DNA from: an uncultured Clostridia bacterium
GTDB lineage: Bacteria; Bacillota; Clostridia; Oscillospirales; Ruminococcaceae
NCBI GenBank assembly: GCA_945829235.1
Contig: CALZUA010000003.1
Location: 151,904-215,903 of the forward strand
Length of the DNA: 64,000 nt
Reading direction: 5' to 3'
Shown: piece after piece, positions 9,190 through 18,538 of the stretch
Layout: every line of letters starts with the position of its first letter
Position numbering within the stretch: position 1 is the first letter of the stretch
Program-made: the position numbers and the translations under genes
Notes under the pieces: model-generated
Databases searched by the model: none
What the model saw: the letters and a program-made list of their open reading frames with translations, nothing else
Told to the model about the DNA's origin: nothing

Positions 9190-11283
9190 ATGTCTAAGCT
9201 CTCTTCAGTTTTAAGAACAATGACGCTGGTCGTGCTGGTTGTCGCGGCGGCTTTTATGTGCGGGATTCGTCTGCTTCAAACGCAACTCGTTGACGGCGAA
9301 AAATACCTCGAAATGACCAAAAGCACCTATCAGGCAAATCAGGAAATCGAAGCGGCTCGCGGGCAGATTGTTGACTGCAACGGAAAGGTGCTCAACTCCA
9401 ACAAAATCGTCTTTAACATCAACCTCCAGCGCTCTTCCCTCGTTTCGGGTACCGAGAACGAGATTATTTACCGCGTTCTGACGGTTCTTATCAAAAACAA
9501 CCAAGAATGGAACGACAGTCTGCCTATCTCCAAAACCACGCCTTATTCCTTTGACGAATCGCGTCCCGAGGCGGTTAAAACGATGAAGGAAAAGCTGAAT
9601 GTGGCAAGCTACACGAACGTTGAGGACTGCATTTTTCAGCTCTACAAAACGTATAATGTTGACGAAAAATATCCCGAGCAAATGCGCCGTTATATCGCGG
9701 GCGTGCGCTACGAGATGACCATAAAGAATTTCTCCGATGCAAATGTGTTTGTGCTGGCTTCCGATGTGAGCGAGGACGTTGTCCCCGAGCTGAAAGAGCT
9801 TGCCACAATGCTTGACGGCGTTGATATCACGCAAAGCTGGGAGCGCGAGTACGTCAACGGCGATGTTGCCGCGCATTTCAGAGGAACGGTCGGCGCAATC
9901 TCAGCCGAGGAGTATAAGGAACTCAAAGACAAGGGCTACAACATAAACGATACTATCGGTATGAGCGGTATCGAAAGCGCGTTCGAGAGCACACTTCGCG
10001 GCACTCGCGGCGTTCGCACGATAACGCGCGGCTCGGACGGCTTGATGATAAGCGATGAGGTTACCAAAGAGCCTGTCGCGGGAAAGTCCGTTATGCTCAC
10101 GATTGACGCGGATTTTCAGAAGCTCCTGCAAGACCTGCTCGAATACCACATTCAATACCTCAACTCCCCGCACTACACCTCAAAGTATGATACAAATCTG
10201 CGCGGAAAGGGTTGTCAGGCGGGTTCGATTGTCGTACTTGACGTGAAAACGGGCGGGGTGCTCGGAATGGTTAGCTACCCTAACTATAACCTCAACGATT
10301 ATGTCGAAAACTACGAGGAGGTTCTCAATCAGCCGTATTCGCCCGTGTTTAACCGTGCGCTTAACGGTGCTTATCGTCCCGGTTCAACGTTCAAGACAAT
10401 CACCGCGACCGCCGGCTTGAACGAGCGCGCGATTGCCGTTGACAGCAAAATCACCTGCGGCGGTGTGTACACCTACTACGGCGGCTTCAAGCCAACCTGT
10501 CTTGGTCAACATGGCGCAATAAATGTGTCCTCTGCGCTGATGTATTCGTGCAACATCTTCTTCTACGAAACCGCGCGGCGGCTCGGTATCGACTCGCTCG
10601 CGGAATGGGCGGGACGCTTCGGCGTTGGCAAGGACATCGGCTTCGACCTCTCGATGAGCAAGGGCAGAATGACCTCGCTGGAGCTGTTTGAGGAAAACGG
10701 CTGGGAATGGTATGAGGGCAACGTTGTGCAGGCGGGTATCGGTCAATCCGAAACGCTCCTCACGCCGCTTCATCTCGCAACCCAAGCGATGACTATCGCA
10801 AACAAGGGTGTGCGCTATGAACCGCACGTTGTTCAGTCCGTCTACAACTATGATTTCACCGAGAAAATCTATGAAAAAGCGCCCGCTGTTGCCGAGGATT
10901 TCTCGGGACTTACCGGAATGGACACCTATATGGACGCAATCCACAAGGGAATGAAGCTCGTTGCCTCAACGCAGGACTATTTCTACATTGACGGCGCTGG
11001 CGGCTGGGTTAACCCGTTTGACTACGTTGGTGTCGGCAAGGAAAATGTTGCGATAAAAACGGGTACGCCCGAGGCGGATGACTACGAGCATCCCGACGCT
11101 TATCAGTTCAACTCCGCGCTCGTCGGATTCTACCCCGCCGATAACCCCGAAATCGCGTTCGGCGTTATCCTCGAGCACGGCGAGTTCGCGAGAGTTATGG
11201 CGGCAAACATTGTCAAGGCTTACGCTACCGGCACTATCAACACGAATTATGATGAGGACGGGAAGCCGCTTACTGCTTTGTGA
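9190..11283 (+). CDS. mrdA: Penicillin-binding protein 2 (elongation transpeptidase)
   Basis: This class B PBP cross-links peptidoglycan during side-wall growth. One membrane anchor lies near residues 12-32. A PBP-dimer domain runs to about residue 290. The transpeptidase domain has S399-T-F-K (PGSTFKT), S453-C-N (YSCNIFF) and K623-T-G-T, all intact. With 697 residues it is of ordinary size. The start at 9190 has AGG seven bases upstream; a GTG at 9160 has its site too close. It closes the mre cluster, where it would normally be joined by the glycosyltransferase rodA, which is absent here. Confidence 0.93.
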   Translation: MSKLSSVLRTMTLVVLVVAAAFMCGIRLLQTQLVDGEKYLEMTKSTYQANQEIEAARGQIVDCNGKVLNSNKIVFNINLQRSSLVSGTENEIIYRVLTVLIKNNQEWNDSLPISKTTPYSFDESRPEAVKTMKEKLNVASYTNVEDCIFQLYKTYNVDEKYPEQMRRYIAGVRYEMTIKNFSDANVFVLASDVSEDVVPELKELATMLDGVDITQSWEREYVNGDVAAHFRGTVGAISAEEYKELKDKGYNINDTIGMSGIESAFESTLRGTRGVRTITRGSDGLMISDEVTKEPVAGKSVMLTIDADFQKLLQDLLEYHIQYLNSPHYTSKYDTNLRGKGCQAGSIVVLDVKTGGVLGMVSYPNYNLNDYVENYEEVLNQPYSPVFNRALNGAYRPGSTFKTITATAGLNERAIAVDSKITCGGVYTYYGGFKPTCLGQHGAINVSSALMYSCNIFFYETARRLGIDSLAEWAGRFGVGKDIGFDLSMSKGRMTSLELFEENGWEWYEGNVVQAGIGQSETLLTPLHLATQAMTIANKGVRYEPHVVQSVYNYDFTEKIYEKAPAVAEDFSGLTGMDTYMDAIHKGMKLVASTQDYFYIDGAGGWVNPFDYVGVGKENVAIKTGTPEADDYEHPDAYQFNSALVGFYPADNPEIAFGVILEHGEFARVMAANIVKAYATGTINTNYDEDGKPLTAL

Positions 11284-11368
11284 AAATTGCACAAAAATTA
11301 GATGAGGAAAACAACATTTTTCACGAATTTTTAATAAATGAGAAAAAACCCTTTTCAAATTTAGAATT

Positions 11369-11396
11369 TTGTGCTACAATAAGAATAGGGTATAAT
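11369..11396 (+). promoter_or_regulatory. Promoter of the minD-like/mgsA operon
   Basis: TTGTGC (11369-11374), 16 bp, TATAAT (11391-11396). It makes the minD-like gene and mgsA a separate unit from the mre genes. Confidence 0.6.
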
Positions 11397-11456
11397 TTGG
11401 TTTAATGTCGGCAAATTCATATCAAGACGGAATTTCGCCGGCGGAGAGGGGAAATT

Positions 11457-12194
11457 ATGTCACAAATAATAGCTGTCACAGCAGGAAAGGGCGGAACAGG
11501 TAAGTCCACAACATCGGCTAATGTTGCCACAGGTCTTGCAACTCTCGGTCACAAGACGTTGCTCGTGGAGCTGGACTTTGGTTTGCGCTGCCTTGATATA
11601 ATGCTCGGAATTAAGGACAAGGTTAAGCACGATATCGGCGAATACCTCGAGGGCAGAATCGATATTTTGACGGCGACAACAAAGGTTGACCGCGTAGAGA
11701 ACCTCTATCTCGTCTGCGCGACACGAAACCCGTTTATCGATATCAACCCCGAGAAGATTATGGGCGTGTGCGAGGAGATGCGCGAGCATTTCGACTACAT
11801 AATTATCGATACCGCAGGTGTCGGAAGCTCGGTGTTCAGCGTAATTAAGGCGGCTGAGCTGATACTTATGGTTACAACTCCCGATACCGTCTGCGTGCGC
11901 GACGGCGCTATTCTCTCGGACTTCTTGTACGTCAAGAACTGCATAAATCAGCGTCTTGTCATCAACAAGGTCAGCCCGAATTTCAAGGAAGAGGAGATTC
12001 TCTTTGACCTCGATGAGGTTATGGACAGTGTGGGTATCCCGCTTATCGGCGTTGTGCCCGAGGACCAGAACATTAAAATCTGCGGCGCAAAGGGTGAGGC
12101 TCTGCCCCCGACCTGCGGCGGCTACAAGGCGTACACTGCGATTGCAAAGCGCATTACCGGTCAAGATGTTCCGCTGACAATTAAGATTGATTAA
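11457..12194 (+). CDS. MinD/ParA-family ATPase, MinD-like
   Basis: The deviant Walker A is AGKGGTGKST at residues 9-18, with the signature Lys present. LVELDFGLRCLDIMLG matches the MinD switch region, and DYIIIDTAG is Walker B. MinD positions division-site inhibitors on the membrane. Two things are odd. The protein ends at IAKRITGQDVPLTIKID, so the C-terminal amphipathic membrane-targeting helix of MinD is missing. In addition, no minC or minE is next to it, although clostridial mre clusters commonly run into minC-minD-minE. It may be a repurposed MinD-like ATPase. AGAGGGG precedes the ATG, and mgsA follows 12 bp later. Confidence 0.75.
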   Translation: MSQIIAVTAGKGGTGKSTTSANVATGLATLGHKTLLVELDFGLRCLDIMLGIKDKVKHDIGEYLEGRIDILTATTKVDRVENLYLVCATRNPFIDINPEKIMGVCEEMREHFDYIIIDTAGVGSSVFSVIKAAELILMVTTPDTVCVRDGAILSDFLYVKNCINQRLVINKVSPNFKEEEILFDLDEVMDSVGIPLIGVVPEDQNIKICGAKGEALPPTCGGYKAYTAIAKRITGQDVPLTIKID

Positions 12195-12206
12195 GGGGTG
12201 TTTTAG

Positions 12207-12602
12207 TTGAACATTGCTCTTATAGCTCACGACGCAAAAAAGGAGCTTATGGTTCAGTTCTGCATTGCATACTGCGGAATACTGAGCAAATATAATATCT
12301 GCGCAACCGGTACAACCGGCAAGCTCGTTGCCGAGGCAACCGGTCTGCAAATCAAGCGCTTTCTGAGCGGTTCTCAGGGCGGCGGCGAACAGCTGGTTTC
12401 GGAGATTAGTTGCAACGAAATCGACCTGCTGATTTTCTTCCGCGACCCGCTTACAATGAAGTCGCACGAGCCGAATGATATCAACATTCTGCGGGTGTGC
12501 GATGTACATAATATCCCTGTTGCTACGAACATAGCGACAGCCGAGGCGCTTATCCACGCACTTGAGCGCGGCGACCTCGATTGGCGCGAATACATGAGAT
12601 AA
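12207..12602 (+). CDS. mgsA: Methylglyoxal synthase
   Basis: MgsA turns dihydroxyacetone phosphate into methylglyoxal, a glycolytic bypass when phosphate is short. [10 protein letters not shown] carries the conserved His, TGTTGKL the phosphate site, SGSQGGGEQ the loop and FFRDPL the catalytic Asp region; the C-terminus is DLDWREYMR. At 131 residues it is a typical MgsA. The start is TTG at 12207, eight bases after AAGGGG. It is co-transcribed with the MinD-like gene. Confidence 0.95.
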   Translation: MNIALIAHDAKKELMVQFCIAYCGILSKYNICATGTTGKLVAEATGLQIKRFLSGSQGGGEQLVSEISCNEIDLLIFFRDPLTMKSHEPNDINILRVCDVHNIPVATNIATAEALIHALERGDLDWREYMR

Positions 12603-12608
12603 TTTCGG

Positions 12609-12632
12609 CGCGCTCTTCGGGGCGCGTTTTAT
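12609..12632 (+). terminator. Terminator of mgsA
   Basis: CGCGC (12609-12613) pairs with GCGCG (12622-12626), followed by TTTTATTTT. Confidence 0.7.
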
Positions 12633-12731
12633 TTTGATGAAACCGGCGGTAAAATGCTAACTAAACTTACGTTGTACTTTGAAGAAACTTGTGGCGAACA
12701 GCGGTGGAATCGGCGGTGAATATCGGTGGAA

Positions 12732-13310
12732 TCGGCGGTAAAAACGCGCGATATTTGGCAAGATTTCACGAGATTTTGGGCGAAAATGCTTGATTTTCGG
12801 GTGATTTCGGGCAAATTCGTGAGATTTCGGCTGTTTTCGAGCGATTTTGAGAAAATTAGGGCGGCTTTTGTGATTTTGGGTGATTTCGTCTGATAACGCG
12901 CTAAAATGGTGAATTAAGCGAAAACGGCTCGAAAATGACCGATTTTCAGCAAATTTCGGGCGATTTTTCCGAAAAACGGCTGAATTTCGCGGTTATTTCT
13001 TGGGCTAACGGCAAGGAATTCAGCGGTAAATTGGCGCGATATTTGGCAAGATTTCACGAGATTTTGAGCGAAAATGCTTGATTTTCGGGTGATTTCGGGC
13101 AAATTCGGGAGATTTCGGCTGTTTTCGAGCGATTTTGAGAAAATTAGGGCGTTTTGTGAGATTTCACCCACTAACGTGCTAAAATGGTGGATTTCGCGAA
13201 AAATTGCTCGATAATGACGGATTTTCAGCTAATTTCGGGCGATTTTTCCGAAAAAACGGCTGAAATTCACGGTTTCTTCTTGAGCTAACGAAAAGGATTT
13301 GCGGTGAACA
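12732..13310. repeat. Two tandem 288-bp imperfect repeats with 10-bp phased T-tracts
   Basis: The 0.75 kb between mgsA and recO has no convincing gene. It consists of two diverged direct copies, about 12,732-13,020 and 13,020-13,310. Landmark ATATTTGGCAAGATTTCACG occurs at 12,751 and again at 13,039, exactly 288 bp later. Inside each copy, short T runs recur every 10 bases (for example 12,791 to 12,880), in step with the helix, which predicts bent DNA. Small open frames here are fragments of the repeat. Confidence 0.75.
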
Positions 13311-13377
13311 TCCACGAAAAATTGCGGTGAACAGAGGCGAAATCGGCAAAATTTGCGGTTATGAAACGGGTGGAAAA

Positions 13378-14121
13378 ATGCTTGTAACGTATGACGGGAT
13401 TGTGATTGCGCGGCGCGAGGTCGGCGAAAACAGCGTGTTTATCGATATCCTCACCGATGAACAGGGCATCATCGAGGCTTCCGCGCACGGTGCCAACAAA
13501 ATCAACAGCTCAATCCTCTCCGCCGCCGCACTTTTCTCCTACTCAACTTTCTCGCTCTCGAAGAACAAGCTTCGCTACACCGTCAACTCCGCGAAGCCAA
13601 AATTCTCGTTCCACGAGCTTGGCAAGGATATCGAAAAACTCGCGCTCGCTTCGTATTTCGCTCAGAGCGTGCGGTTCTGCACGCCGTCCGAACAGCCTCA
13701 GGACAGCATTGTGCGGTTTTTCGCAATCGCGTTGTTCGAGATTATGCACGGGCGGCCGCTCCCCTCGGTTAAGGCGGCATTTGAACTGCGGTACAGCGCG
13801 GAGCTTGGTTTTGCGCCAAATCTTGTCGGTTGCGACAACTGCGGCGAGTACGACTGCAATGACGGTATGTACTTTCTCCCCGATAAGGCAAAGCTGATTT
13901 GCGCGGACTGTTTGTATGTCGATAACGCCGTGAAACTGCTCCCAGAAACGCTTTTCGCGATGCGCAACATCATCTTCTCCCCCCTCGACCGCGCGTTTAA
14001 GTTCAACATCGCCAAAAATGCCGAAAAACAGCTCGGCGATATCTGCGAGAACTACTTTTTGAGCCGCACCGAACGGAGTTTCCCTACCCTTTCATATTAC
14101 AAGGAAATTGCGATACAATAG
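13378..14121 (+). CDS. recO: DNA repair protein RecO
   Basis: RecO loads RecA with RecF and RecR during gap repair. The N-terminal OB fold begins MLVTYDGIVIARREVGENS, the helical middle follows, and a zinc-binding part has CDNC (about residue 155) and CADC (about residue 177). The length of 247 residues is typical. The start at 13378 has GGGTGG upstream and matches the family start; the upstream extension to 13327 is repeat-like sequence. mutS2 follows 32 bp later. Confidence 0.93.
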   Translation: MLVTYDGIVIARREVGENSVFIDILTDEQGIIEASAHGANKINSSILSAAALFSYSTFSLSKNKLRYTVNSAKPKFSFHELGKDIEKLALASYFAQSVRFCTPSEQPQDSIVRFFAIALFEIMHGRPLPSVKAAFELRYSAELGFAPNLVGCDNCGEYDCNDGMYFLPDKAKLICADCLYVDNAVKLLPETLFAMRNIIFSPLDRAFKFNIAKNAEKQLGDICENYFLSRTERSFPTLSYYKEIAIQ

Positions 14122-14153
14122 TATAGAATTGTTTTACAACAAATGAGGTTTTT

Positions 14154-16526
14154 ATGAACAAATATTACAAAAAACTTGAATTAGATAAAATTTTAGAGTT
14201 GCTCGCAAATGAAACCGTGAGCGATTATTGCCGCGAAAAAGCGCTTAAAATTGCGCCTGCGCGGGACTTTGATACAATTAAACAGGAGTTGCAAAAAACC
14301 GATGACGCGTTCACGCTTTCGGCAAAGTTTGGAACACCGCATTTCCGGAAAATCCCCGAAATCTCGGCTTCCCTCAAACGCGCCGAAACCGGCTCTTCCC
14401 TCTCGTTTCGGGAACTGCTGGACGCGGCAAAGGTGCTTCGCGAAACCGCAGTTTTGTGCGATTGGTACTCGCAATGCGAGAATATGGAGAACTCGCTTGC
14501 CGAGTATTTTCGCGGGCTTACGCCGATAAAGTCGCTTGAACAGCGCATCTCCGAGAGCATTCTCTCCGAGGAGGAAATGTCGGACGCGGCAAGCCCCGAG
14601 CTTGCTTCAATCCGCAAGAGAATTACCCGTCAAGGTTTGCAAATCCGCGAACAGCTCGACGGTATGCTCAAAAACAAGACCACGCGCGGCTTCTTGCAGG
14701 ACGCGGTTGTCACAATGCGCGACGGGCGGTACGTTGTCCCCGTCAAAAGCGAGCACAAAAGCGATGTGCCCGGTCTTGTACACGACACCTCGGCGACCGG
14801 ACAAACGTTTTTCATCGAGCCGATGAGCGTTGTCGAGGCGAACAACGAAATCCGTATCCTCAAAGCGCGCGAACAGGCTGAAATTGAGCGGATAACGCGT
14901 GAACTCTCGGCGGCTGTCGGCGAAAACGCGGCGGCGATTTCCGAGAATTTCCGGATGTCGCAAATTCTCGAGCTGTACTTCGCGAAGGCTAATCTCGGTG
15001 CGAAAATGAAGGCGATTACCCCGCGGCTTTCCGAGGAGCCGAAGGTTGTCCTCAAAAACGCCAAGCACCCGCTTCTTGACCGCGATACCGCTGTTCCGAT
15101 ATCGGTGGAAATTGGCGAGAACTACGGTTGCTTGATTATAACCGGTCCGAATACCGGCGGCAAAACCGTGGCGATAAAGACCGTGGGCTTGCTCACGCTG
15201 ATGACGATGTGCGGGCTGATGATACCCGCGGGCGATGGGAGCGTGGTCGGTTATTTCGACAGGATTTTCGTGGATATAGGCGATGAGCAAAGCATCGAGC
15301 AGAGCCTCTCCACATTTTCCTCGCATATCACCAACGTTATCGGCATACTCAACAATGCCGGCGAACGATCGCTAGCTCTTATCGATGAGCTCGGCAGCGG
15401 AACAGACCCGGTTGAGGGCGCGGCGCTTGCGGTGTCGATACTAACATCGCTCAAAAATGTCGGTGCAAAGGTGCTCGCGACCACGCATTATCAGGAAGTC
15501 AAACTGTTCGCGCTCGAAACGGACGGCGTTGAGAACGCAAGCTGTGAGTTTGATGTGGAAACACTGAAACCCACCTATCGGCTGATTGTCGGCGTTCCCG
15601 GCAAGTCCAACGCGTTCGCGATATCGCAGAAGCTCGGTATGCCCAGCAGAATTATTTCGCGCGCCGAGGAGCTTGTCAGCTCGGAAAACCGCCGATTTGA
15701 GCAGGTTATCGACCAGCTCGAAAGCGCCCGCAAGGAGCTTGAACAGCTCAAGGAAAGCGCCGCGGTTTCCGAGAGAAACGCGAAAATGACCGAGAGCGAG
15801 CTTAAACAAAAGCTCTCCGCGCTTGAACAGGAAAAGGAAAAGGAACTCGAAAACGCGCGCCGCAGAGCCGTTTCGATTATCGAGCAGACGCGCGCGCAAT
15901 CGGATATTTTGCTCAATCAGCTTGAGGAACTCAAAAAGGAAAAGGACAAGGAAGCGCTTCGCAAAGGCATTTCCGATGCGAAGTCCCGCACAAATTCCGC
16001 GCTCAACCGTATGTTTGACGAGGCAAATCCCGTTGTTGAGCGAAAGGTTGAGGACTATATCCCGCCGCGCCCGTTCAAGCAGGGCGATACCGTGCGGCTT
16101 GCCGATACCTCGCGCGAGGGCGTTTTGCTCACCGTGCCGAATATGAACGGCGTTTGCTATGTTCAGACGGGTTCGATGAAGGTGAAAACTACCGCGAAAA
16201 ACCTGCGGTTGGTCGAGAAAAAGGCTGAGAAAAAGCCCGCAGGCAGTATCAAGAAACGCGTTTCGTCAAATATGACGCGGCGCGGCGGTATGGAGCTTGA
16301 CATTCGCGGTAAAATGGGTGACGAGGGTGTCCTCGAAATGGAACGCTTCATCGACAGCGCGATTATGGCGGGACTTTCGCAGATTGTGATTATCCACGGA
16401 AAAGGTACGGGCGCGCTTCGTGCCGCTGTTCAACAGGCGCTGAAGCGAAATCCCGCTGTCAAGAGCTTCCGCGCGGGCGAGTACGGCGAGGGCGAAGCGG
16501 GTGTTACAGTTGTCGAGCTAAAGTAA
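14154..16526 (+). CDS. mutS2: MutS2 endonuclease/ribosome-rescue ATPase
   Basis: MutS2 is a MutS-like ATPase with a C-terminal Smr nuclease domain, linked to suppression of recombination and to rescue of collided ribosomes. The ATPase Walker A GPNTGGKT is near residue 331, Walker B is LALIDELGSGTDPVEG, and a long coiled coil follows (about 515-625). The Smr domain contains LDIRGKMGDEG and IIHGKGTGALR near the end. The 790-residue length matches the family. It starts 32 bp after recO, and the two probably share a transcript. Confidence 0.95.
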   Translation: MNKYYKKLELDKILELLANETVSDYCREKALKIAPARDFDTIKQELQKTDDAFTLSAKFGTPHFRKIPEISASLKRAETGSSLSFRELLDAAKVLRETAVLCDWYSQCENMENSLAEYFRGLTPIKSLEQRISESILSEEEMSDAASPELASIRKRITRQGLQIREQLDGMLKNKTTRGFLQDAVVTMRDGRYVVPVKSEHKSDVPGLVHDTSATGQTFFIEPMSVVEANNEIRILKAREQAEIERITRELSAAVGENAAAISENFRMSQILELYFAKANLGAKMKAITPRLSEEPKVVLKNAKHPLLDRDTAVPISVEIGENYGCLIITGPNTGGKTVAIKTVGLLTLMTMCGLMIPAGDGSVVGYFDRIFVDIGDEQSIEQSLSTFSSHITNVIGILNNAGERSLALIDELGSGTDPVEGAALAVSILTSLKNVGAKVLATTHYQEVKLFALETDGVENASCEFDVETLKPTYRLIVGVPGKSNAFAISQKLGMPSRIISRAEELVSSENRRFEQVIDQLESARKELEQLKESAAVSERNAKMTESELKQKLSALEQEKEKELENARRRAVSIIEQTRAQSDILLNQLEELKKEKDKEALRKGISDAKSRTNSALNRMFDEANPVVERKVEDYIPPRPFKQGDTVRLADTSREGVLLTVPNMNGVCYVQTGSMKVKTTAKNLRLVEKKAEKKPAGSIKKRVSSNMTRRGGMELDIRGKMGDEGVLEMERFIDSAIMAGLSQIVIIHGKGTGALRAAVQQALKRNPAVKSFRAGEYGEGEAGVTVVELK

Positions 16527-16544
16527 ATTGAAAGGACAATTCAG

Positions 16545-16886
16545 ATGGAATATTTCAAGCTCCAGATTGGGTGTATAATAATTCTGCTGTATGTTGGATT
16601 TATTTATGTTAAAGAGTGTCGGCGCTATCACCGAAAGCTGAACGAAACGCTGTTTGACGAGCTTTTGGAAATCGGTTTGATAAGCATCGCTCTCGACGGT
16701 GCAACCGCCTTCACGGTAAATCACCTCGATACTGTCCCCGATATCTTGAACAAAATCCTGCACATCGCGTTTCTTATCAGCTTGGATTCGGTTATCTTCG
16801 TGCTGTTTTTGTATATGCTGTTTATGACGGGCGCGTTCCCGAAAAAAAACTCAAAAGAGCCGCGCTGTTTGTGCCGTTTGTCATAA
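16545..16886 (+). CDS. N-terminal membrane part of a frameshifted HD-GYP protein
   Basis: This frame encodes 113 residues with membrane helices near residues 5-20, 45-60 and 70-92. It runs out of frame at the A8 run at 16842-16849, after MTGAFPKK, and ends in unrelated residues. The next frame continues the same protein (KLKRAALFVPFVIN) without a gap. A slip of -1, or one more A, would join the two into about 440 residues. The junction A AAA AAC in the zero frame is a canonical -1 slippery heptamer. It may be programmed, a sequence error, or a real mutation. Confidence 0.6.
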   Translation: MEYFKLQIGCIIILLYVGFIYVKECRRYHRKLNETLFDELLEIGLISIALDGATAFTVNHLDTVPDILNKILHIAFLISLDSVIFVLFLYMLFMTGAFPKKNSKEPRCLCRLS

Positions 16887-17866
16887 ATGTTGCCGTGGTA
16901 ATCGGGGGCGCAAATTCCCTCGAATACATTCACGGCGTGAAAACAAACTATTCGATGGGTTTCCCCGTGTACGCCTGCTACACGATGGTTGCCGTGTACA
17001 GCTTGCTTGCGGTGTTTGTGTTCTTCAAGCGCTGGAAGCATATCGAGCGTCACAAGCGCACCAGCATTTTCACATACCTGTTTGTGATGATGGCGGTCAC
17101 CACCGTTCAGATGTTCTTCCCCGAGATGCTTATCACAAGCATTGCCGTGACGGTTTTTATTGTCGGCGTGTATATGAACCTCGAGGACCCCGCTCTGAAG
17201 GAGCTCTCGCGCTTCCACAACGAAACGGTTATGAGCTTCGCCAACCTTGTCGAAAACCGCGACAACAGCACCGGCGGTCACATCAAGCGCACAAGCCGTT
17301 ATGTGGGGCTGATTGCCGAGGAGTTGCAGGGGAGGAACTATTACCCCGAAATTCTCACCAAGGATTACATAACAAACCTGCTTAAAGCCGCACCACTCCA
17401 CGATATCGGGAAAATTTCCGTGCCCGATGCAATTTTGAAGAAGCCCGGCAAGCTCACCGATGAAGAGTACGCGATTATGAAGCTTCACGCGGAAAACGGC
17501 GGGAATATTATCCGAGATGTTTTCAGAAATCTGCGCGATGAGGATTATCGGAGAATGGCGTTTGAGGTTGCGCGGTATCACCACGAAAAGTGGAACGGAA
17601 AGGGTTATCCGGACGGGCTGAGCGGCGACATCATTCCGCTTTGCGCGAGAATTATGTCGGTTGCGGACGTGTTTGACGCGGTTTCGGAGAAACGGTGTTA
17701 CCGCGAGGCAATGCCGCTCAACAAGTGCTTTGAGATTATCAAGAACGGCTCCGGCAAGGATTTTGACCCGTTGATTGCGGAGATTTTTATCGATATTCGG
17801 GACAAGGTTGAGAAGGTTCACGCAGAGTTTGCGCTGGAAACAGAAAACGCGCCGAAGAAGGAATGA
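16871..17866 (+). CDS. HD-GYP domain cyclic-di-GMP phosphodiesterase, C-terminal part
   Basis: After four more membrane helices (to about residue 110) comes a complete HD-GYP domain: ENRDNSTGGHIKRTSRY, APLHDIGKISVPDAIL and HHEKWNGKGYPDGLSGD, then ARIMSVADVFDAV. HD-GYP enzymes hydrolyse cyclic di-GMP to pGpG or GMP. The formal GTG start at 16871 lies inside the sequence that belongs to the preceding frame, so it is unlikely to be a true start. The natural product is probably one membrane-bound sensor with the HD-GYP domain in the cytoplasm. Confidence 0.8.
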   Translation: MPFVINVAVVIGGANSLEYIHGVKTNYSMGFPVYACYTMVAVYSLLAVFVFFKRWKHIERHKRTSIFTYLFVMMAVTTVQMFFPEMLITSIAVTVFIVGVYMNLEDPALKELSRFHNETVMSFANLVENRDNSTGGHIKRTSRYVGLIAEELQGRNYYPEILTKDYITNLLKAAPLHDIGKISVPDAILKKPGKLTDEEYAIMKLHAENGGNIIRDVFRNLRDEDYRRMAFEVARYHHEKWNGKGYPDGLSGDIIPLCARIMSVADVFDAVSEKRCYREAMPLNKCFEIIKNGSGKDFDPLIAEIFIDIRDKVEKVHAEFALETENAPKKE

Positions 17867-17926
17867 GCGGCGGGAGTTCTTGCAAATCAGTAATCGAGCA
17901 CCGCGAAGCGTACAAAAGTTTTCGGT

Positions 17927-18339
17927 CAAGCCTTTTTCAAAAGGCTTGTGGGGTGTGGGGCAAAGCCCCACAACTTAAGGCGAAGCCGCAGACTAGAGCG
18001 AAGCGTCAAACCAATAAAAGGACAATTTCGCTTTGTATAAATCAACGAGGAAACTTGTACATCAGTTTCGCGACCATTGCCAAATTTTTTTGCGAACGCA
18101 AAAAAATTCGCAAATCCCTTTAAACAAACTCATCTTAACAGGCGGGTGCAGTCACGCCGAACAAACCCGAGATTATCTCTTTCAACGGGGCGTGACTGCA
18201 CCCGCGCATTTTCGCCGGTTCGATGCCGGCGAAAATGCAAACACCTTTCACAAATTCAGCTAAACCAACAGACTTTGCATCATGAAAGCGATTTTTCGGG
18301 TTCGATGCCCGAAAAATCGCCGTGGCTTCGCAGAAGCCA
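17927..18339. repeat. Cluster of seven hairpins between the HD-GYP gene and the alarmone operon
   Basis: The 0.67 kb gap has no gene but many perfect palindromes: 17927-17948, 17954-17972, 18083-18108, 18142-18205 (17-bp stem, 30-nt loop), 18206-18238 and 18288-18320 (each a 13-bp stem with the same 7-nt loop TTCGATG), and 18323-18339. The last large pair has different stems but an identical loop, as in a REP-like element or a structured RNA family. Confidence 0.65.
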
Positions 18340-18455
18340 AAGTCCCACGCGTACCAGACTGCCAAAAGTTCGCAAAAATCAGGCTTTGTTCGCAGACCAA
18401 AAACCTGTTACCGACAGCCAAAGCTCATTTTATTAGCCAAGTTTTGCGAAAGGTA

Positions 18456-18484
18456 TTGAAATTTCAAGGTAATTGTGGTAGAAT
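18456..18484 (+). promoter_or_regulatory. Promoter of the alarmone operon
   Basis: TTGAAA (18456-18461), 17 bp, TAGAAT (18479-18484), 55 bp before the start codon. Confidence 0.65.
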
Positions 18485-18538
18485 ATAAGTGTTGATATTT
18501 ATGATAATGTTGAAATCCTTAATTGAGGAGGAACGGCG

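Noticed and set aside
17927..18339. Retron-like or group II intron RNA
   Set aside because: No reverse transcriptase is encoded nearby, and domain V-like sequence is absent.
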